From positions 26,966 to 90,965 of the forward strand of contig DAOVPV010000004.1 in the NCBI GenBank assembly GCA_030629005.1: a DNA stretch of 64,000 nucleotides. Reading direction: 5' to 3'. Under the pieces are notes generated by a model. That model worked only from the letters and a program-made list of their open reading frames with translations, was not told the DNA's origin and searched no databases. Below, piece after piece: positions 7,665 through 15,877 of this stretch (position 1 is its first letter; each line of letters starts with the position of its first letter). This DNA comes from a bacterium. Lineage in GTDB: Bacteria > Babelota > Babeliae > Babelales > UASB340. The translations under genes and the position numbers were made by a program.

Positions 7665-7665
7665 G

Positions 7666-7693
7666 TTGTCTTATAATAATTTTTAGCTATAAT
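7666..7693 (+). promoter_or_regulatory. Possible promoter of rpmH-rnpA-yidD
   Basis: TTGTCT (7666-7671), a 16-base gap and a perfect TATAAT (7688-7693) lie about 80 bases before rpmH. The -35 element is weak. No second candidate in the gap is better. Confidence 0.4.
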
Positions 7694-7772
7694 TATAACC
7701 TATCATGTACACAATCTGTTTATAGAAACACATATAAGCATATAAATTTCAAGATTTTACGGGAGCTAAAAA

Positions 7773-7907
7773 ATGTCCATTACGTACAAACCAAGCAGAA
7801 TTAAAAGAAAAAGAAAACACGGTTTTAGATCAAGAATGAGCACCCGTTGGGGAAGAAAATTGCTCAACAGAAGAAGAGCCAAAGGTCGTAAAAGACTTGC
7901 TGTTTAA
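7773..7907 (+). CDS. rpmH: Large ribosomal subunit protein bL34
   Basis: This 44-residue, highly basic protein of the 50S subunit reads [21 protein letters not shown] and continues to [12 protein letters not shown], matching the bL34 pattern (P-S-x-x-K-R-K-R-x-H-G-F-R-x-R-M). The ATG is preceded by GGGAGCTAAAAA. It heads the classical rpmH-rnpA-yidD cluster, usually followed by yidC, which is absent here. A terminator-like hairpin separates it from rnpA, as is common where bL34 is needed in large excess. Confidence 0.97.
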   Translation: MSITYKPSRIKRKRKHGFRSRMSTRWGRKLLNRRRAKGRKRLAV

Positions 7908-7913
7908 AAGTTA

Positions 7914-7940
7914 GGACCGAAGAAATCTTCGGTCTTTTTT
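7914..7940 (+). terminator. Terminator/attenuator between rpmH and rnpA
   Basis: GACCGAAG, AAAT loop, CTTCGGTC, then TTTTTT. It is a clean intrinsic terminator immediately after rpmH. Since rnpA begins 15 bases later, it probably attenuates transcription rather than ending the operon. Confidence 0.85.
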
Positions 7941-7954
7941 ATTTTAATGAAAAA

Positions 7955-8317
7955 ATGAAAAAAAATATAAAATCTACAAAAAATTTATTTAGCTTCGAAA
8001 AAAAAGAAATCGATCTAACATTCGAAGCAGCACAACCAAAAGCTTCCATATCGGGCCTAAAGCTTTTACAAAGTCCAATAAAAAAATCGGAAGAACCGTT
8101 TAATAGTACTGATCCGAAATTTGGAAAGCTTTTAATAATCACATCTAGAAAAACAGGCAAGGCTTGCAAACGAAATAAAATACGCAGACAACTAAAATCT
8201 ATATTCTACGAAAACAAACTATTTGAAAAACCAGTAAATTCTATAATTCTTGTTTACAAGCAAGCCTTAGATTTAAAGTTTGATCAACTAAAAGAATTCT
8301 TACTAAAAAATATTTAA
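7955..8317 (+). CDS. rnpA: Ribonuclease P protein component
   Basis: RnpA is the protein cofactor of RNase P, which removes 5' leaders from tRNA precursors. The 120-residue basic protein contains the RNR signature as KACKRNKIRRQLKSIF (about residues 67-82), preceded by a segment matching the family's SRKTGKA. An earlier ATG at 7947 runs into a stop after three codons, so 7955 is the start. It lies between rpmH and yidD, the usual position. The N-terminal 30 residues are more diverged than usual. Confidence 0.93.
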   Translation: MKKNIKSTKNLFSFEKKEIDLTFEAAQPKASISGLKLLQSPIKKSEEPFNSTDPKFGKLLIITSRKTGKACKRNKIRRQLKSIFYENKLFEKPVNSIILVYKQALDLKFDQLKEFLLKNI

Positions 8318-8320
8318 AAC

Positions 8321-8551
8321 ATGTCTAAATTAAAAACTTCTTTTATAAAAATAATTTCTCTATTAATTAATTCCATAAGGCCACTCCTTGGTCCAAGAGG
8401 TGCATGTATTTACAAAAAAACATGTACACTCTATGCTAAAGAAAAACTAGAAACTAGATCTATTTTTATAGCAATTCCATTAATAATTTTGCGCGTACTT
8501 AGCTGTAATCCAATTACAATTTTATATTGGAAAATTAAAGCAAAGATTTAA
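8321..8551 (+). CDS. yidD: Membrane protein insertion efficiency factor YidD
   Basis: The 76-residue protein has the YidD fingerprint: IRPLLGPRGACIYKKTCTLYAKE (about residues 18-40), which contains the conserved Cys pair and the PxxGPxxxC core, then ILRVLSCNP. YidD is a small membrane-surface protein thought to help YidC insert proteins into the inner membrane. It begins four bases after the rnpA stop, so the two are probably co-translated. yidC, the usual next gene, is missing from this spot. Confidence 0.92.
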   Translation: MSKLKTSFIKIISLLINSIRPLLGPRGACIYKKTCTLYAKEKLETRSIFIAIPLIILRVLSCNPITILYWKIKAKI

Positions 8552-8555
8552 AAAG

Positions 8556-8576
8556 TCGGAAGAAATATTTAATGTT
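8556..8576 (+). repeat. 21-bp interspersed repeat, copy 2 (short form)
   Basis: TCGGAAGAA followed by ATATTTAATGTT, directly after the yidD stop and upstream of the phosphatase gene. It matches the copy at 7644 with two differences. Confidence 0.75.
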
Positions 8577-8686
8577 AATGTTTAAAAATAAAAAACAGTA
8601 CGAAGAAAAATTTTATAATTTTAACTATATCAATTATTTTAGGAACAACTATTATTACAAAACAAAAAACAAGAGAAAGAAATTTT

Positions 8687-9301
8687 ATGAATAATGCAAA
8701 TACTGATAAAAAGTGGTTTTTAGAAACTCTTAACAATAAAAATTTAGTAGAGAAACTAAAAAACATAAAAATCATAATTACAGATATCGATGGTTGTCTA
8801 ACAAACTCAAACCTTATGATTGCAGACACAAGATATCCAAACGATGGTGATTATTCAAAATTTATAGGAAAAAGCTTCTGTGTTCAAGATGGATTTGCAA
8901 TAACCCATTGCACAAAAAACAACATTTTGCCTATTGCATTTTTAACCGGCCGTACAGATGAGGCGACAAAAATTAGAGCAAAAATGTTAAAGATTTCTGA
9001 AGAGCTATGCTTTACAGGAATAGATCAGAAAAAAATCGAAAAAATTCAAGCCATTCAAGAATTAAAAAATATTAAAAAAGAAGAAACTTTATATTTCGGC
9101 GATGACTTTTTAGACTTTGAAGCTTTGGATGCAATCGGCACTATGGCGTGCCCAGACAACAGCTTATTTTATTTTCAAGACAAAGCAGATCTAATTGTTC
9201 CAAGAAACGGTGGAAATGGAGCTTTCAGACTTTTACTAGACCTTGTTTTATATCTTCAAAACAAACACTTTGCACAAGATTTTATTAAAAAGGCACTATA
9301 A
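8687..9301 (+). CDS. kdsC: KDO-8-phosphate phosphatase-like HAD enzyme
   Basis: KdsC releases phosphate from 3-deoxy-D-manno-octulosonate 8-phosphate, giving KDO for the lipopolysaccharide core. The 204-residue protein has HAD motif I as ITDIDGCLT (Asp33 and Asp35), motif II in AFLTGRTD, a Lys in the region after GIDQKK, and motif III/IV as YFGDDFLDFEAL. The late NGGNGAFRLLL matches the KdsC C-terminal loop (GGxGAxRE). The ATG at 8687 is used. The same frame is open upstream to about 8578 and would encode a hydrophobic helix (NFIILTISIILGTTIIT) but has no standard start codon. It follows rpmH-rnpA-yidD, an unusual neighbour. Confidence 0.85.
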   Translation: MNNANTDKKWFLETLNNKNLVEKLKNIKIIITDIDGCLTNSNLMIADTRYPNDGDYSKFIGKSFCVQDGFAITHCTKNNILPIAFLTGRTDEATKIRAKMLKISEELCFTGIDQKKIEKIQAIQELKNIKKEETLYFGDDFLDFEALDAIGTMACPDNSLFYFQDKADLIVPRNGGNGAFRLLLDLVLYLQNKHFAQDFIKKAL

Positions 9302-9330
9302 AAATAAAAAACAAAATAGTATTTTTATAA

Positions 9331-9362
9331 CTGGATCCTGAATCAAGTTCAGGATCCAGTCC
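9331..9362. repeat. GATCCTGAA palindromic repeat, copy 2
   Basis: CTGGATCCTGAA and TTCAGGATCCAG form 12-bp arms around TCAAG, in the gap between two convergent genes (kdsC-like and M16 protease). It may act as a bidirectional terminator stem, although the T run is poor. Confidence 0.85.
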
Positions 9363-9410
9363 AATTTTATTACCTACAAATATTAATAGCCGTTAATTTA
9401 AAAAACATAT

Positions 9411-12194
9411 TTACTTCTCTTTACCAACCCTACCAACACGAACTCTTGCAAAATTTTTCGAATTATAATACTTGGAACAAACAGTATTCAAACCTTGCAA
9501 ACTCATATTTTGAACTTGATTTAGAACTTTATCATAATAATCAAAACCTAAATCAAAAGACTTTAATAACGTATAAATAGCAGCCAAAGTTTCATTTGAA
9601 GAAGTTAAATCTATAAGCTCTTTTAGGTAATTTTGTCTAGACGCGGCAAGCTCATCTTCATGAACACCACCTTTACCGATTTGATCAATAACATCCATAA
9701 ACAATTTCTCTGTTTTTTCTACATTTTCTAAATTCAATATAGAGCCAACATAATCAAAACCATTAACTCTTGTTGCCTTTGCAGCAAACCCACCAAACGC
9801 AACATAAAACAATCCAGTTTGCTCTCTAAGTTGATACAATCTAGAACCCAAAGAATTAAATGATATAAAATCTAATATTCTTAAAGGAACGTAGTCTTTA
9901 TGGTACAAATTTACATCACTAGCTCTACCAAGTAACAATAATACCTGATCTCTAAGCATAAACTCATCAACATTAATCCCGGGAACAAAATCACCAGATA
10001 CAGGCTCGACCTCAAGATATTCCCCTCCAGACCAACTACCAAAATTCTTTTTTACGATAGCATCTACTTTATCAACATCAAAAGAACCTGCTATTGATAA
10101 AATCATATTTTTAGGTGTCACATATTTTTTATGCAATTCTTTTAATTTCTTTATATCAATATCTTTTATAATTTCTAAAGCTTGCTCAAACGTCCAACTA
10201 TAAGGATGATCTTTATAAACTATATTTTTTATACACCTTATTGCCTTATCCTTTTGAGAATCATTTTTACGAGCATAAAGATTCAAAAATATATCTCTCA
10301 ATTTTTTTAAAGAATGTGTAGGAAAATCTGGCATCATAAGAATTTGAACAAATTTATTTAAAACTACATCCAAATCTTTAGATAGCGCAGCAACTGAGCC
10401 CCCTGAAACATCAAAACCATAAGAAACACCATGATTTTCAAAAAAATCTACATTCTCATCTTTAGACAAACCATCTGTACCTTCCATTAAATAGTTCATC
10501 ATAAAATTTAAGACTATACCTTCTTTACTACTAGACAAAAATGAAGCCTGTTTAAATTTACATTGAGCAGAAAATATTGGCCATGGTTCATTCTGATGCA
10601 TTATAACCGTAAGTCCATTATCTAAAACAACTTCTTTATCTGGTTTTGGAAATTCAAAATCTAATTTTTTAGGATCACTAAGCTTGAAAAAAAACTTTGG
10701 CTCTTCTACTTGCGTAGTTCTTTTATGTCTATCCAAAATAGCAGCATCTAATTTTTCTGATTGTTCTTTCAATTTTAACCAAGAACTTTTTTTATTCTCA
10801 GGCAACGGCAACAAGGAAACTTGATTTATGAAAAATGGATCCAAAAATTCTTTTACAAAATCCACGACATTTTCTGAAGTTATATTTGCATATCTATTAA
10901 CACTTTCAAAAACATCATTCTCATCTTTTGTTGCAAAATAAGACTCTATCCATTCATATGCAAACTCAGAAAAATCTTGCATGCTTTGAAAGTGCTCTCT
11001 TTCTTTATTCTTTACAACTTTTGCAAGCTCACCATTTTCTACGCCATTTTTTATAATTTCTTCAATCTCTTCTACAATAAACTTTTTACATTCTTGAGAT
11101 TTATCCTTTAAAGGCTCAACCACAATAAAAAATAAACCCGCACCCATAAACTGGTAGGATGAGGCCAAAACGATAGATGCCACCTTCTCTTTTTCAACCA
11201 AACGCTTATATAGTCGACTTCCCTCACCGGAACCAATAATCGATTCAACAACGCAAGCCAACTCTTTAATTCTTGCCTTAAGACCGGGAATCAACCAATA
11301 AAAACCTAAACGCTCTGTTTTTACATCTTCATAAATTTTTATATCACTTGTAGATGTAGAAGGAATAAGCTCAAACATACCCTCCTGATCTTTTGTAAAA
11401 TCATGAGACTTATTATTGCTCAAGTTCTTAAAGGATTCTGAAGCTAAACTAATTATTTTTTCTTCATCTACATCACCAACCACAAACAAAGTTGCTCTTT
11501 CAGGACTATAATATTTTTTATAAAACTCTTTTAATTTTTCAGCCGTAATATTTACAATATCTTCTTTATATCCAATAACATCATTGTGATACGGATGATT
11601 AGATGGAAATATACTTTTTGCGGCTTGGTCAAACATCACTGTCAAATAATTATCTTTACGCATATGCAATTCTTGAATAACTGCTTTAAATTCAGAAGCC
11701 AAATGCTGCGAATCAAATCTAGCATTTTGCATACAGTCTGCAAGAATACCCACAAATGGTTCCCAATTATTTTTATCTGTCTCAAAATAATAGCTAGTCA
11801 TATCTTTAGACGTAAAAGCATTAAAACTAGCTCCATATTTTCTTGCAATAGAATCAATATCACCTTCAGAAAGTTTTTCAGTTCCCTTAAAAATCATATG
11901 TTCTATTAAATGAGCAAGTCCTCGCTCGCCAGATTTTTCTACCCACGAACCAACATCATAAGCAATTTGCAACAAAACTTTTGGTGTTTGAATATTTTTA
12001 AAAATTAAAATGGTAAAACCATTATCTAAAACAACTTTTTTAACATTATTAAAATCCATCTTCAATTCAACTTTCAATTTATTATTACGACCATTTCTTT
12101 TACTGATACAAGCCTTCATAAAAAGCATAGAAAAAAATATCAAAATAAATAACAAAAACAATAATCTTTTTTTTAAAAACATAAACAAATCCAT
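9411..12194 (-). CDS. Two-domain M16 zinc protease (pitrilysin/insulinase type), exported
   Basis: A large M16 metalloprotease of 927 residues built as two homologous halves. The first half carries the inverted zinc motif RGLAHLIEHMIF (HxxEH at 95-99) followed by the FNAFTSKDMTSYYF segment. The second half (from about residue 545, KEVVLDNGLTVIM) keeps the fold but lacks HxxEH, as expected for the inactive partner domain. The start at 12194 has a strong GGGAGAA ribosome site; upstream in-frame codons are unlikely to be used. The N-terminus MDLFMFLKKRLLFLLFILIFF with Cys29 suggests a membrane anchor or lipoprotein. The family degrades peptides in the periplasm. It is divergent from the heptosyltransferase gene. 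Confidence 0.93.
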   Translation of the reverse strand: MDLFMFLKKRLLFLLFILIFFSMLFMKACISKRNGRNNKLKVELKMDFNNVKKVVLDNGFTILIFKNIQTPKVLLQIAYDVGSWVEKSGERGLAHLIEHMIFKGTEKLSEGDIDSIARKYGASFNAFTSKDMTSYYFETDKNNWEPFVGILADCMQNARFDSQHLASEFKAVIQELHMRKDNYLTVMFDQAAKSIFPSNHPYHNDVIGYKEDIVNITAEKLKEFYKKYYSPERATLFVVGDVDEEKIISLASESFKNLSNNKSHDFTKDQEGMFELIPSTSTSDIKIYEDVKTERLGFYWLIPGLKARIKELACVVESIIGSGEGSRLYKRLVEKEKVASIVLASSYQFMGAGLFFIVVEPLKDKSQECKKFIVEEIEEIIKNGVENGELAKVVKNKEREHFQSMQDFSEFAYEWIESYFATKDENDVFESVNRYANITSENVVDFVKEFLDPFFINQVSLLPLPENKKSSWLKLKEQSEKLDAAILDRHKRTTQVEEPKFFFKLSDPKKLDFEFPKPDKEVVLDNGLTVIMHQNEPWPIFSAQCKFKQASFLSSSKEGIVLNFMMNYLMEGTDGLSKDENVDFFENHGVSYGFDVSGGSVAALSKDLDVVLNKFVQILMMPDFPTHSLKKLRDIFLNLYARKNDSQKDKAIRCIKNIVYKDHPYSWTFEQALEIIKDIDIKKLKELHKKYVTPKNMILSIAGSFDVDKVDAIVKKNFGSWSGGEYLEVEPVSGDFVPGINVDEFMLRDQVLLLLGRASDVNLYHKDYVPLRILDFISFNSLGSRLYQLREQTGLFYVAFGGFAAKATRVNGFDYVGSILNLENVEKTEKLFMDVIDQIGKGGVHEDELAASRQNYLKELIDLTSSNETLAAIYTLLKSFDLGFDYYDKVLNQVQNMSLQGLNTVCSKYYNSKNFARVRVGRVGKEK

Positions 12195-12268
12195 ACGTTC
12201 TCCCAAAAATTTGATATAATTTATAATATCATTACCAAAATAAATAACCATTTAATAAATAAAATAAT

Positions 12269-13330
12269 ATGAATATATTAATTATAAGAGTCTCTGCCAT
12301 TGGCGACGTTATACATACTTTACCTTCAATCTTTTTAATTAAAAAGCTTTTTCCTAACGCAAAAATAAGCTGGATCGTTCAAAAAAAAGCCGCCGATCTT
12401 TTAGTCTCTCAAGACTTTTTAGACAAAATTTTTGTGTTACCAAACAAATACTTATCCTTAAAGAACTTAAACCAAACACTAAATATAATTTCTCAAATAA
12501 AAAAACATAAGTGGAATCTAATTCTAGACTTCCAGGGACTATTAAAAACCTCCATTTTATTATTATTTTTAACAGGTAAAAAATATGGTTTTGACAAAAC
12601 AAACGCACGAGGTAAATTTTCAACCTATTTTACAAATAAAAGAATAATCCCTAATTATGAAAACATAATAGAAAAAAACTTATCTCTAGTTACAAATACA
12701 TTTTTTGACTTAAAAAAAATTAAAAGCTGCCCTACAATTCAAGAACTAAAAAAAGACCTTAAATTAAACATTAATAAAAACTTTTCTGATAATGTGGATT
12801 CCTGGCTTTTGAAAAATAAGCTTAATAATTTTATTATACTTTCACCAAATACAACATGGGAATCTAAGCACTGGCCAGAAGACAATTGGATAAAATTAAT
12901 TAAAAATTTAGATAAACAGCAAATCGTTTTGCTTGGTGCAGACTTTGGAGGAATGGCTGCAAACATTTATAATTGTTGCAAAATAAATAACATTAAAATT
13001 TATATTGCACCCAAATTCAATTTATTAGAAGTCGCCGATTTAATACAAAAATCTAAACTACTAATCGCACCAGATACAGGAATTTTACATTTAGCCGACT
13101 ATTTACAAAAAAGGGCTATTGGAATATTTGGCCCAACAAAGGCAAAAAAGCATGGTGCATATCTACATGAATTTAATATAAAAAATGTTATACAAATAGA
13201 ATGTCTACACTATTATCAAAAAACACATAATGATAAAAATATAAAAAATGGTAGCAATAAAACAAACTGTATGTATAAACTATCACCAGAAAGTCTATCT
13301 ACTAAAATTTTAAATTATTTAGAAGAATGA
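12269..13330 (+). CDS. Lipopolysaccharide heptosyltransferase-like glycosyltransferase (GT9)
   Basis: GT9 heptosyltransferases add L-glycero-D-manno-heptose to the LPS inner core at the cytoplasmic face of the inner membrane. The 353-residue protein opens with the family motif MNILIIRVSAIGDVIHTLPSI, and the C-terminal ADP-heptose-binding half has LSPNTTWESKHWPEDNW and IAPDTGILHLADYLQKRAIGIFGPT. It fits WaaC-type best, but WaaC and WaaF cannot be separated by eye. No clear ribosome site precedes the ATG. It heads a run with tolC, hlyD and ABC genes; the next gene starts within about 20 bases. HldE, which makes the heptose donor, is encoded at 19900-21345. Confidence 0.9.
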   Translation: MNILIIRVSAIGDVIHTLPSIFLIKKLFPNAKISWIVQKKAADLLVSQDFLDKIFVLPNKYLSLKNLNQTLNIISQIKKHKWNLILDFQGLLKTSILLLFLTGKKYGFDKTNARGKFSTYFTNKRIIPNYENIIEKNLSLVTNTFFDLKKIKSCPTIQELKKDLKLNINKNFSDNVDSWLLKNKLNNFIILSPNTTWESKHWPEDNWIKLIKNLDKQQIVLLGADFGGMAANIYNCCKINNIKIYIAPKFNLLEVADLIQKSKLLIAPDTGILHLADYLQKRAIGIFGPTKAKKHGAYLHEFNIKNVIQIECLHYYQKTHNDKNIKNGSNKTNCMYKLSPESLSTKILNYLEE

Positions 13331-13347
13331 TTTTTCAGGATATTACT

Positions 13348-14598
13348 ATGATTAGAATGATAAAAAAAAACATTATAACTTTAATACTTTGTATAACAAT
13401 ATTTAATAACAACCTAATATGCAAAGCATTAAACATGCAGCAAGCTGTTAAAATTGCACATAAAAATAAACCCAGTCTTAAAGCCTTAAAATTCGCAACG
13501 GCAGCAAGCCGCGCAAACGAAAAGGTTGCAATCGCGGGCTATCTACCACAAATAAGTTTATCAACAACTGAACAATTTGCATCGAGCGCCAAAGGATTGC
13601 AAAATTCTACAACACTACAAGCTCAACAACTAATTTATAGTTTTTCTGGACCAGAACGATTAAAACGTATAGCCAAAACAGAAACCGCCATTGCCGAATT
13701 AAATGAACGAAATCATGAAGACTTAATTCGCAATGAAGTAGAAATATCATTTTTACAAACATGGCTACTACAAGAAAAAAACAAATTAATAAAAACTTTA
13801 AAAAATACAGCTATAAAAACAATTAAAAAATCACATCACAAAGACAAACTCCAGCTCTTAGGTCAAAACGATGTTTTAAAAGATAGCGCCAACTATGCAA
13901 GTCAAATGGCAAACGTATACGCATACATAGATGAACTTTCTATATCACAAGACCAACTAGAGTTTTTACTTGGAAATGCTTACAACAAAGGAAACAAAAC
14001 AACAGAGCTCTCATGGAATCATAATCAGGAAATGCAAATAAAACCATTGAAATACTTTTACAATCTAGCTTTAAAAAATAGAAAAGAAATAAGACTAAAA
14101 GAAAAAACAATAGAAACCCATAAAGAATACCAAAAATATTATAAATACAACTACCTACCGGAAGTATCTCTTACAGGGCAAGCATCGCGGTATGATCAAG
14201 CTGTAAGTAATAATGTAGGAATAAATCTTAGTTGGAATTTATTTGATGGTTCTTCGAATTATCGCAAGTCACAACAATCCAACGCAAACCAACTAAAGAC
14301 AATGCAAGAAAAAGAAAGTTTAATTCAACAAATAAAATATGAAACACAAAGAGCATATCACAGCTTAATGGCTTACAAAAAACAACTTACAGCAAAAGAT
14401 GCAGAATTTAAACAAGCAGAAAACGAGTTTAGCTTAGCAAAATTAAATTTTAAAATAGGTATAATATCCAAAGTAGATCTTGATAACTCTATGTATAATT
14501 TTGAAAATACAAAGTTTGCATGGCTAACAACAAAAATTAATACATCAATAAAAGAAAGTGAATTGTTATTTACATGTGGTTATCCCACAGGTCTATAA
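13348..14598 (+). CDS. TolC-family outer membrane efflux channel
   Basis: TolC-type proteins form the outer membrane and periplasmic tunnel of tripartite exporters. The 416-residue protein from the ATG at 13348 (after CAGGAT) has a signal peptide, MIRMIKKNIITLILCITIF..., then two long helical hairpin repeats: MQQAVKIAHKNKPSLKALK near the start and LALKNRKEIRLKEKTIETHKE in the second half. The second repeat also has the typical LPEVSLTGQ and NLSWNLFDG-like beta segments (INLSWNLFDGSSNYRK). An in-frame ATG at 13327 overlaps the previous gene but would place extra residues before the signal. With the next three genes it forms a complete exporter set. Confidence 0.9.
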   Translation: MIRMIKKNIITLILCITIFNNNLICKALNMQQAVKIAHKNKPSLKALKFATAASRANEKVAIAGYLPQISLSTTEQFASSAKGLQNSTTLQAQQLIYSFSGPERLKRIAKTETAIAELNERNHEDLIRNEVEISFLQTWLLQEKNKLIKTLKNTAIKTIKKSHHKDKLQLLGQNDVLKDSANYASQMANVYAYIDELSISQDQLEFLLGNAYNKGNKTTELSWNHNQEMQIKPLKYFYNLALKNRKEIRLKEKTIETHKEYQKYYKYNYLPEVSLTGQASRYDQAVSNNVGINLSWNLFDGSSNYRKSQQSNANQLKTMQEKESLIQQIKYETQRAYHSLMAYKKQLTAKDAEFKQAENEFSLAKLNFKIGIISKVDLDNSMYNFENTKFAWLTTKINTSIKESELLFTCGYPTGL

Positions 14599-14615
14599 TT
14601 CTAGGTAGAGAAAAT

Positions 14616-14651
14616 TCGGAAGAACACACAAGTGTGGGAACATTTAATGTT
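14616..14651 (+). repeat. 21-bp interspersed repeat, copy 3 (long form with hairpin insert)
   Basis: TCGGAAGAA, then a 15-base insert (CACACAAGTGTGGGA) containing a CACAC/GTGTG hairpin, then ACATTTAATGTT. The insert supplies the GGGA ribosome site and the repeat supplies the ATG (14647-14649) of the hlyD-like gene. Confidence 0.8.
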
Positions 14652-15855
14652 AATGAAAATAAAAAAATTAATAACTACAATTATAATAATATCCACTTTA
14701 TTATTAGTTTCTTTTTTTATATATAAAAACTTTTTTTCTCAAATTCCCGCGCCGCCATATAAAACAATGCTACTAGAGCGCAAAAATATTTATCAAACAA
14801 TAAATGCCACTGGCACTCTAGAAATAAAAGATACTCTAAAAATTGGAAGTTTAATTGCAGGTACTGTAAAAAAAATAATTGTAAAAGAAAATGATCTTGT
14901 AAAAAAAGGACAAATTCTTGCAATAATAGATAATGGGAAAGATGATACCGATGTTCAATCCTCTCTAGGGCAAGTAAAAAACTTAAAAGCCAAACTCACA
15001 TATCAAAAAAAACACCTCGTCAGGCAAAAAGAACTTTTTAAAGCAAATCAAATATCACAAGATTTTTTTGAACAAGTTGTAAAAGACCTAGAAGAAATAG
15101 AAGCTAATTTAATAACAGCAAAAGCACGACTTAGAAAATATGAAATTGAATATAATAATACAAAAATAATAGCTCCCGATGACGGTATTGTTATTGCCAT
15201 AGGAGTGACAGAGGGCGAGGCAGTAACGGTAGATCTTAATGCCACAGTTTTATTCAAAATAGCAAAAGATCTTACAAAAATGGAAGCTCAATTAAATATA
15301 GACGAAAGCGACATTGGACAAATAAAAAAGAATTTAAAGGTTAAATTTTCGGTATCTGCATACCCAGATAAAGAATTTAAAGGCCTCATAACAGACGTAA
15401 GCTTTGCTCCAAAAAAATCTAATGGCATTTTATCCTACAAATCATCTCTTTGCGTAGAAAATAAAAACATGCTTTTGCGGCCCGGAATGACAATAAATGC
15501 AGAAATTAAAGTTGCTAAAAGTAAAAATTGTCTAACCGTTTCCACTCAAGCATTCCAAATAAGTAATAAATTAATAGAAACTATTGCAAAAAAATTAAAT
15601 TTTAAAATCAAAAAAGCAAATAAAAACTTAATAAAAACAATGCAAGCTCAATGCGAAAAGGAAGATACTGTAAAAACCATCTGGATAACAAAAAACAACT
15701 CATTTGTAGAAATACCAATAATCATTGGAATAACAGATGACTCTTACTATGAAGTAAAAACCAACTTAGCAGAAAACACCCAAGTTATAGTAGATATAGA
15801 AGAAACAGATGAACTAAAAAAAATATATTCTAAAATTTATGACAGTGCTATTTAA
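14647..15855 (+). CDS. HlyD/MacA-type periplasmic adaptor
   Basis: The membrane-fusion subunit that links an inner membrane ABC transporter to TolC. The protein of about 402 residues has an N-terminal anchor (KKLITTIIIISTLLLVSFFIYKNFF), a lipoyl-type half (GSLIAGTVKKIIVKENDLVKKGQILAIID), a coiled-coil hairpin, the second lipoyl half (KIIAPDDGIVIAIGVTEGEAV) and a beta-barrel region (LNIDESDIGQIKKNLKVKF...LRPGMTINAEI). That order is typical of MacA. The ATG at 14647, or 14653, is favoured: GGGA seven bases upstream comes from an inserted repeat. GTG at 14632 is also in frame. It lies between tolC and the permease gene. Confidence 0.92.
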   Translation: MLMKIKKLITTIIIISTLLLVSFFIYKNFFSQIPAPPYKTMLLERKNIYQTINATGTLEIKDTLKIGSLIAGTVKKIIVKENDLVKKGQILAIIDNGKDDTDVQSSLGQVKNLKAKLTYQKKHLVRQKELFKANQISQDFFEQVVKDLEEIEANLITAKARLRKYEIEYNNTKIIAPDDGIVIAIGVTEGEAVTVDLNATVLFKIAKDLTKMEAQLNIDESDIGQIKKNLKVKFSVSAYPDKEFKGLITDVSFAPKKSNGILSYKSSLCVENKNMLLRPGMTINAEIKVAKSKNCLTVSTQAFQISNKLIETIAKKLNFKIKKANKNLIKTMQAQCEKEDTVKTIWITKNNSFVEIPIIIGITDDSYYEVKTNLAENTQVIVDIEETDELKKIYSKIYDSAI

Positions 15856-15877
15856 AATATTAATGATTTTATAATCT

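Noticed and set aside
7593..7772. Possible replication origin next to rpmH-rnpA
   Set aside because: rpmH often lies near dnaA/oriC, but no dnaA gene and no clear DnaA boxes (TTATNCACA) are seen.
8578..8694. 38-codon frame (MFKNKKQYEEK...) upstream of the KdsC-like gene
   Set aside because: Low-complexity Lys/Tyr/Asn content typical of AT-rich noncoding DNA. The other frame, open into kdsC, is more interesting and is reported separately.
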